From Fidelibacterota bacterium (lineage in GTDB: Bacteria; Fidelibacterota; Marinisomatia; Marinisomatales; TCS55), in NCBI GenBank assembly GCA_014239505.1, contig JAAZYT010000123.1:1-9659 (forward strand): a stretch of 9,659 nt of DNA, given 5' to 3'. This document shows, in pieces, positions 6,394-9,659 of the stretch (position 1 is its first letter; each line of letters begins with the position of its first letter). The translations under genes and the position numbers were made by a program. Below the pieces are notes generated by a model. The model was not told the origin of the DNA and searched no databases. It saw nothing but the letters and a program-made list of their open reading frames with translations.

Positions 6394-7874
6394 TCTTTTG
6401 GTAGTCTATTAAGGTGGGTATAGTCACCATTTCTTTCTTTGCCTATTTCTTTCCATTTTATAAAAAATAAAACACTTCCAACAATCATGACAATTAGCCA
6501 AACTGGAGTAGAGTGAAAATACCAATGAGAAACGTTAGATGTTATGTCTTTGTAAGTATGAACTAACAAAAAAAGGCTTAAAAAAAGACTTCCAGCAATG
6601 CCAATTATCAGCTGACTACTTCTTTTCTTAAATATTGATATTTCTGCTGCAAGAGAAGGGTTAACAGTGGGAAGCGTAATCAATGTAGTACACATTAATA
6701 AAAAATTTACCATCATGGACGTCACCATGATATCAATGCCCAAGAAAAAATCTCCAGCAAAATGTGAGCCTAAAACCCCTATGCTTGCCATCGATCCCGC
6801 AACTATTAATGATATGTGGGGGGTTGCGTGTCTATGATGAATCTTAGCTATCTTTGATGGAAAAATTCCATCATCGGCCCAAGCAAACATTAGCCTAGAT
6901 ACGGATAGTAGCATCGCAGGTAGATCGTTAATTAATGCAATTGCTGCGCCTAAAACTATTGCAACCCCCAACCAAGGTGGTAAAACATAGCTTAATAGTC
7001 CTGGGGCGCTTATATCTTTAACCTTAGACTCTTCAGCAATAAAACTCCAGGGAACGGTATGATAAACAGCTGAGCTAAATAAAAAATAAAATGAACCTAC
7101 TAATACTATTGAAAGTATAATTGCCTGGGGTAGTGTTTTAGTCGGGTTTTTAGCTTCGCTTCCAGCTTGCGCGATTGAATCAAAACCAATAAAGCTTGAA
7201 AAAAGTAGGGCGGCGGCTGATAAAAATATACGCCAATCAAAATCTATATTGGTTTGCGGATAAAAAACCCTATTCTCTTTAATCTCTAGTGCTTTAATAA
7301 AGTCATCCGTGTTGTGATAAAAACCTGCAACAATTACAATAAATCCTAAGGCGAACATCAAATACATCATGGGTAGCAATATTTTTTTATACGATCTAGT
7401 CCCTTTTATATTAATGTATACAAATGTCCATATAAGACTCAGAGCTATGCCTATTCGTATAATAGGTAATTCCAAAATTGTTGAAATTTTGAGCCAGCCA
7501 AGCCCTATTGAAACATCGCGTATAAATGCTACGCTGATATATGCTATAACACCAATAACGATTGACAGTCCAAACCATTGCGAAAAGCTTGCAATAAATC
7601 CTAGATAGGGATTTAGGCCTCGACTAGCATAAATATAACTTCCGCCCGCTCTAGGCATAGCCGATGATAAAATTCCATAAGCTAGGGCTGCAAACAATGC
7701 TGGTATCATCGCAAAGATGAAAGCCGGAAGAACATACGGTCCAATACCAGGTATATTGCGTTGAATCATAAAAGGAACAACGTTGATTGATGCTCCTAAC
7801 ATCGAACATATTCCTGTTGCCATTAGCGTTACCAACCCAAGGTTTCTCTTTAATTTTTTATTATTTTCTGGCAT
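6390..7874 (-). CDS. APC-family amino acid/amine permease
   Basis: This inner-membrane secondary transporter of 494 residues has about 12 hydrophobic helices, the normal size for the amino acid-polyamine-organocation (APC) superfamily. Family motifs are visible in order: the substrate-binding first helix with GICSMLGASINVVPF (21-35), SSAMPRAGGSYIYASRGLNP (70-89), IGFDSIAQAGSEAKNP (229-244) followed by the LPQAI start of the next helix, and SRLMFAWADDGIFP (326-339) with the conserved HATP after it. The C-terminal tail after the last helix (about 457-473) is hydrophilic. Direction of transport and substrate cannot be deduced. The gene follows the rhodanese gene after 32 bases; there is no strong Shine-Dalgarno (TAAG just upstream). 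Its TGA overlaps the AKR-RidA start by four bases, so transporter and enzyme are almost certainly made together, which suggests that the imported amino compound or its product is the enzyme's substrate. Confidence 0.92.
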   Translation of the reverse strand: MPENNKKLKRNLGLVTLMATGICSMLGASINVVPFMIQRNIPGIGPYVLPAFIFAMIPALFAALAYGILSSAMPRAGGSYIYASRGLNPYLGFIASFSQWFGLSIVIGVIAYISVAFIRDVSIGLGWLKISTILELPIIRIGIALSLIWTFVYINIKGTRSYKKILLPMMYLMFALGFIVIVAGFYHNTDDFIKALEIKENRVFYPQTNIDFDWRIFLSAAALLFSSFIGFDSIAQAGSEAKNPTKTLPQAIILSIVLVGSFYFLFSSAVYHTVPWSFIAEESKVKDISAPGLLSYVLPPWLGVAIVLGAAIALINDLPAMLLSVSRLMFAWADDGIFPSKIAKIHHRHATPHISLIVAGSMASIGVLGSHFAGDFFLGIDIMVTSMMVNFLLMCTTLITLPTVNPSLAAEISIFKKRSSQLIIGIAGSLFLSLFLLVHTYKDITSNVSHWYFHSTPVWLIVMIVGSVLFFIKWKEIGKERNGDYTHLNRLPKE

Positions 7875-7906
7875 ATGCTTAGTTATTTATAGATTTACAA
7901 ACTATG

Positions 7907-8221
7907 CTAATATTGAGGAACGCTTGGGTCAATTATTAATGACCATTCTTGAATGCCACCCTCTAAGTTTGCAACGTTGTATCCAAGCGGTTCAAGGTAT
8001 TGACAAACCTGAGCGGACCTAACGCCTGAATGACACATCACTACAATTGGCGTTTTTTTATCAAGCTCTTTGTGTTTGTTCACAATACTACCAGTAGGAA
8101 TGTTTTTATGTGGATCTATTTTTGCATATAAAATCTCATTTTCTTCTCTTACGTCTAATAATGTGAAGTTCTCTTTGCTCTCAAGCTTTTCTTTTAATTC
8201 TGTTACGGTAATGCTTTTCAT
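7907..8221 (-). CDS. Single-domain rhodanese-like protein (sulphurtransferase)
   Basis: A 104-residue cytoplasmic single rhodanese domain, similar in size to GlpE. The domain includes the N-terminal VTELKEKL helix, the TLLDVREENEI strand (20-30), and the active-site loop CHSGVRS with the persulphide-carrying Cys63 (family pattern CxxGxR). LEGGIQEWS (86-94) and the C-terminal DPSVPQY tail are common in proteobacterial members. Such proteins shuttle sulphane sulphur; the acceptor here is unknown. On the - strand a GAGG Shine-Dalgarno lies nine bases before the ATG. This is the first gene of the - strand operon leading into the APC permease and the AKR-RidA fusion, and it is divergent from the lipoprotein gene. 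The link to the downstream genes rests only on the 32-base gap and shared strand. Confidence 0.92.
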   Translation of the reverse strand: MKSITVTELKEKLESKENFTLLDVREENEILYAKIDPHKNIPTGSIVNKHKELDKKTPIVVMCHSGVRSAQVCQYLEPLGYNVANLEGGIQEWSLIIDPSVPQY

Positions 8222-8250
8222 TTAATAAAGCCTCTATTTTTTAAAAAAAA

Positions 8251-8279
8251 ATATTACATTCCAGTAACAAACTTCTGAA
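8251..8279 (-). promoter_or_regulatory. Candidate sigma-70 promoter for the rhodanese-permease-AKR/RidA operon
   Basis: On the - strand, TTCAGA (8274-8279, 4 of 6 to the -35 consensus) and TAATAT (8251-8256, 4 of 6 to the -10 consensus) are separated by exactly 17 bases, about 30 bases upstream of the rhodanese ATG. The match is modest and the region is AT-rich, so chance occurrence is possible. The 65-base divergent gap (8222-8286) must nevertheless hold the promoter for this operon if the four genes are co-transcribed. Confidence 0.35.
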
Positions 8280-8286
8280 AAATTTT

Positions 8287-8649
8287 ATGAAAACAAAACT
8301 TATTCTTTTAACATTATTTTTGGTTTTTGCGGCTTGTTCTAATGGTGGAACGATCAATGAAAAAAAAATAGTCAAACCTCGATACTATATTCCAAATGAA
8401 GAAATTCAAACAATAATCGGTGTTAACAATGTACATGATATTGTTTCTCGTTCTCGACCTGTCTGGTTAAGAGGTCGAGGGGCTGAGCCCTCTGTTTATA
8501 TGAATGGTATTCCAATGGGCGGGCTCGACGCTTTAAGCAGCATATCAGTTAATATGGTTAAAGACATAAAGTTTTTAACTCCTTCTGAAGCCACAACAAT
8601 GTATGGAACCAATAATATGGGTGGCGTTATTGAGGTTCGCACGAAATAA
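8287..8649 (+). CDS. Small lipoprotein with TonB-receptor plug-like domain
   Basis: The product is a 120-residue predicted lipoprotein. The signal sequence MKTKLILLTLFLVFAAC ends in a plausible lipobox with Cys17 (Phe at -3 is less common than Leu); Ser18 at +2 would permit outer-membrane sorting in a gammaproteobacterium. After a short linker, residues about 38-120 resemble the plug domain of TonB-dependent receptors: LRGRG (61-65), SVYMNGIPMGGLDALSSI (69-86), VKDIKFLTPSEATTMYGTNN (91-110) and the terminal GGVIEVRTK. In receptors the last motif leads into the beta barrel; here the protein stops exactly there, so it is plug-only. Similar short plug-containing lipoproteins are known in some phyla, but their role is unclear. 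No clear Shine-Dalgarno is seen before the ATG, and it is transcribed divergently from the rhodanese operon. Confidence 0.8.
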   Translation: MKTKLILLTLFLVFAACSNGGTINEKKIVKPRYYIPNEEIQTIIGVNNVHDIVSRSRPVWLRGRGAEPSVYMNGIPMGGLDALSSISVNMVKDIKFLTPSEATTMYGTNNMGGVIEVRTK

Positions 8650-8676
8650 TTATTTTGAATGCTTCAATTATTGCTA

Positions 8677-8694
8677 TGATTTTATGTAAAATCA
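8677..8694. repeat. Short perfect palindrome upstream of the SRPBCC gene
   Basis: TGATTTTA and its complement TAAAATCA flank a 2-base centre, 24 bases upstream of the next ATG. The dyad could be an operator or a weak hairpin (7-bp stem with a 4-base loop), or it could be chance in AT-rich DNA. No T-run follows directly, so it is not a convincing terminator for the lipoprotein gene. Confidence 0.35.
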
Positions 8695-8718
8695 CACTTT
8701 AATTTTGGGAAATTAATA

Positions 8719-9659
8719 ATGACTTTAATCATTGCAATGGCGGCCTTTATTTTAGTAACAACATTGTTTATTCTTGATGCAAGCAAAGATCAAAATCTGT
8801 CCAGCGAGGTTTCAACTTTTTTAAAACCTTTTTTTGCTGAAACAGTTGTAAAACAAAGTTTTAGCTCTTCACCCGATCTAGTTTGGGGCACACTAACAAA
8901 ACTTTCAGATTATAACTTTTGGTTTCCTGGGGTACTAAGGCTGTTGCCTGTTGTTGAAACGGACCGTTATGTTCATCATTATTCTTTTGACCAATTTAAG
9001 TTTGTCCCTGGCGCTGAAATCCGCCTTCGTCCTTTTAGCCTTTCTCCAACTTTTAAAGGTCAAATAACTGCCATAGAAGATAACAAGCAATTAGCCCTGG
9101 AGATGCGCTATAGCCCCATACATAAAGAAACTGTTATTTTCAATCTTGAGCCAACAACTGAAGGTACTTCCGTAACTTGCCGGCGTACTAGTCGAGGGGT
9201 TTTTTCCTGGATGACCTTATGGGGGTTTTCAAAACACAAATCCAAAATTTTAGATAATCTAGGTTATTTTATTCCTGAGCAAATAATTGAAGAAAAAGCT
9301 GACACCTCTGAATTAAAAGATAGCGGGCCTCGATATAGCAGGGAGGCAATTATTGCAAGAGGTGTACAAGCTGGACTCGACGGTAATATGGATCTAATAA
9401 ATGCTATTCCAGATAAACCAACTAGGGGGATGGCTAAAGCCATGCTTGTTCAGTCAAAACGCAAGGGTAGTGTTATGCCTGAACATCTCGTAAAGGCTCT
9501 TTCCGAAGAACCATCCGAAGCTTCAACCATAAATAAAAAAGCTCCACCCAAAAAAACGGGCGGCGGCTTACTCCCTGAATTTAAAAACACAGACGATCTT
9601 GTTGCATACGTTGTAAACAAGGCTCTTGATGGAGACGACGAACCAATCAATGCTGTTGC
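8719..9659 (+). CDS. Membrane-anchored SRPBCC (START-like) domain protein, 3' end outside window
   Basis: The frame is open from the ATG at 8719 to the window edge, giving at least 313 residues. A GGGA Shine-Dalgarno (8707-8710) with 8-base spacing supports the start. Residues about 3-20 are a hydrophobic helix (MTLIIAMAAFILVTTLFILD), so the protein is probably anchored in the inner membrane. Residues about 41-160 look like an SRPBCC/polyketide-cyclase-like ligand-binding domain: SFSSSPDLVWGTLTKLSDY followed by NFWFPGV, strands with a FVPGAEIRLRP turn, and NLEPTTEGTSVTCRRTSRG followed by the long C-terminal helix. The ligand is unknown. After about 200 the sequence leaves the domain and holds a motif that seems to recur 83 residues later, separated by a Lys/Pro-rich linker (about 265-283). 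It is separated from the lipoprotein gene by 69 bases on the same strand. The family assignment rests on pattern recognition only. Confidence 0.7.
   Translation, partial: MTLIIAMAAFILVTTLFILDASKDQNLSSEVSTFLKPFFAETVVKQSFSSSPDLVWGTLTKLSDYNFWFPGVLRLLPVVETDRYVHHYSFDQFKFVPGAEIRLRPFSLSPTFKGQITAIEDNKQLALEMRYSPIHKETVIFNLEPTTEGTSVTCRRTSRGVFSWMTLWGFSKHKSKILDNLGYFIPEQIIEEKADTSELKDSGPRYSREAIIARGVQAGLDGNMDLINAIPDKPTRGMAKAMLVQSKRKGSVMPEHLVKALSEEPSEASTINKKAPPKKTGGGLLPEFKNTDDLVAYVVNKALDGDDEPINAV
9352..9657 (+). repeat. Two copies of a short protein motif in the C-terminal half of the SRPBCC protein
   Basis: Residues 212-230 (IARGVQAGLDGNMDLINAI, bases 9352-9408) align without gaps with residues 295-313 (VAYVVNKALDGDDEPINAV, bases 9601-9657). 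There are eight identities in 19, including LDG and INA, plus several conservative changes. The copies are 83 residues apart. The second copy ends at the window edge, so the full repeat unit cannot be delimited. Confidence 0.5.

Noticed and set aside
7369..8022. Two 79-codon + strand frames opposite the permease and rhodanese
   Set aside because: Both are antisense to strongly recognisable genes, with no domain and no promoter or ribosome site of note.
8655..8680. Possible promoter TTGAAT...TATGAT ahead of the SRPBCC gene
   Set aside because: The spacer is only 14 bases, too short for a convincing sigma-70 promoter; AT-rich DNA gives such matches by chance.
8650..8718. Remnant of a receptor barrel after the plug-like lipoprotein
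   Set aside because: The 69-base gap has no coding similarity to a barrel and the next gene has its own ribosome site and unrelated sequence.
9450..9650. - strand open frame at the right edge
   Set aside because: It is antisense to the SRPBCC gene, which has a Shine-Dalgarno and continues in frame through this region.
1..9659. tRNA, rRNA, CRISPR array, insertion sequence or purine riboswitch
   Set aside because: No cloverleaf, repeat-spacer pattern, transposase or terminal inverted repeats were seen, and the purine operon's leader lies outside the window.

Overview
The window is a compact, AT-rich stretch of bacterial chromosome (roughly one third G+C by eye). It uses the standard code, has very short intergenic gaps and shows four ATGA start/stop overlaps. 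No tRNA, rRNA, CRISPR array, transposase or phage gene was seen. Gene content and style suggest a Gram-negative proteobacterium with a streamlined genome, perhaps an aquatic gammaproteobacterium. That placement is inferred from the sequence flavour, a predicted outer-membrane-type lipoprotein and a TonB-plug-like protein; no marker gene was available to confirm it.

Region 1 (1-4524, + strand) is a purine biosynthesis operon: the 3' end of purF, then purD, purN, a small PaaI/YdiI-like hotdog thioesterase, and purH. It ends at a strong hairpin terminator. It supplies the first steps (PRPP amidotransferase, GAR synthetase, GAR transformylase) and the last two (AICAR transformylase/IMP cyclohydrolase) of de novo IMP synthesis. 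purM, purL, purE/K, purC and purB are not in the window. The thioesterase is lodged inside the operon and its stop codon overlaps the start of purH.

Region 2 (4547-8221, - strand) is a second apparent operon converging on the first. In transcription order it encodes a single-domain rhodanese, an APC-family amino acid/amine permease, an unusual fusion of an aldo/keto reductase to a RidA (YjgF) domain, and a four-helix membrane protein. The last three are joined by 4-nt ATGA overlaps. The set suggests uptake of an amino compound and handling of a reactive carbonyl or imine product, but the substrate cannot be read from the sequence. The shared terminator at 4484-4522 could serve both converging operons.

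Region 3 (8287-9659, + strand) is transcribed divergently from region 2. It holds a small lipoprotein whose mature part resembles only the plug domain of a TonB-dependent receptor. A membrane-anchored SRPBCC-type protein follows and runs off the right edge; its C-terminal half carries an apparent internal repeat with a period of 83 residues.

The points most worth a second look are the AKR-RidA fusion lacking the RidA catalytic arginine and its operon partners, the plug-only lipoprotein, the repeat-bearing SRPBCC protein, and the thioesterase inside the purine operon.
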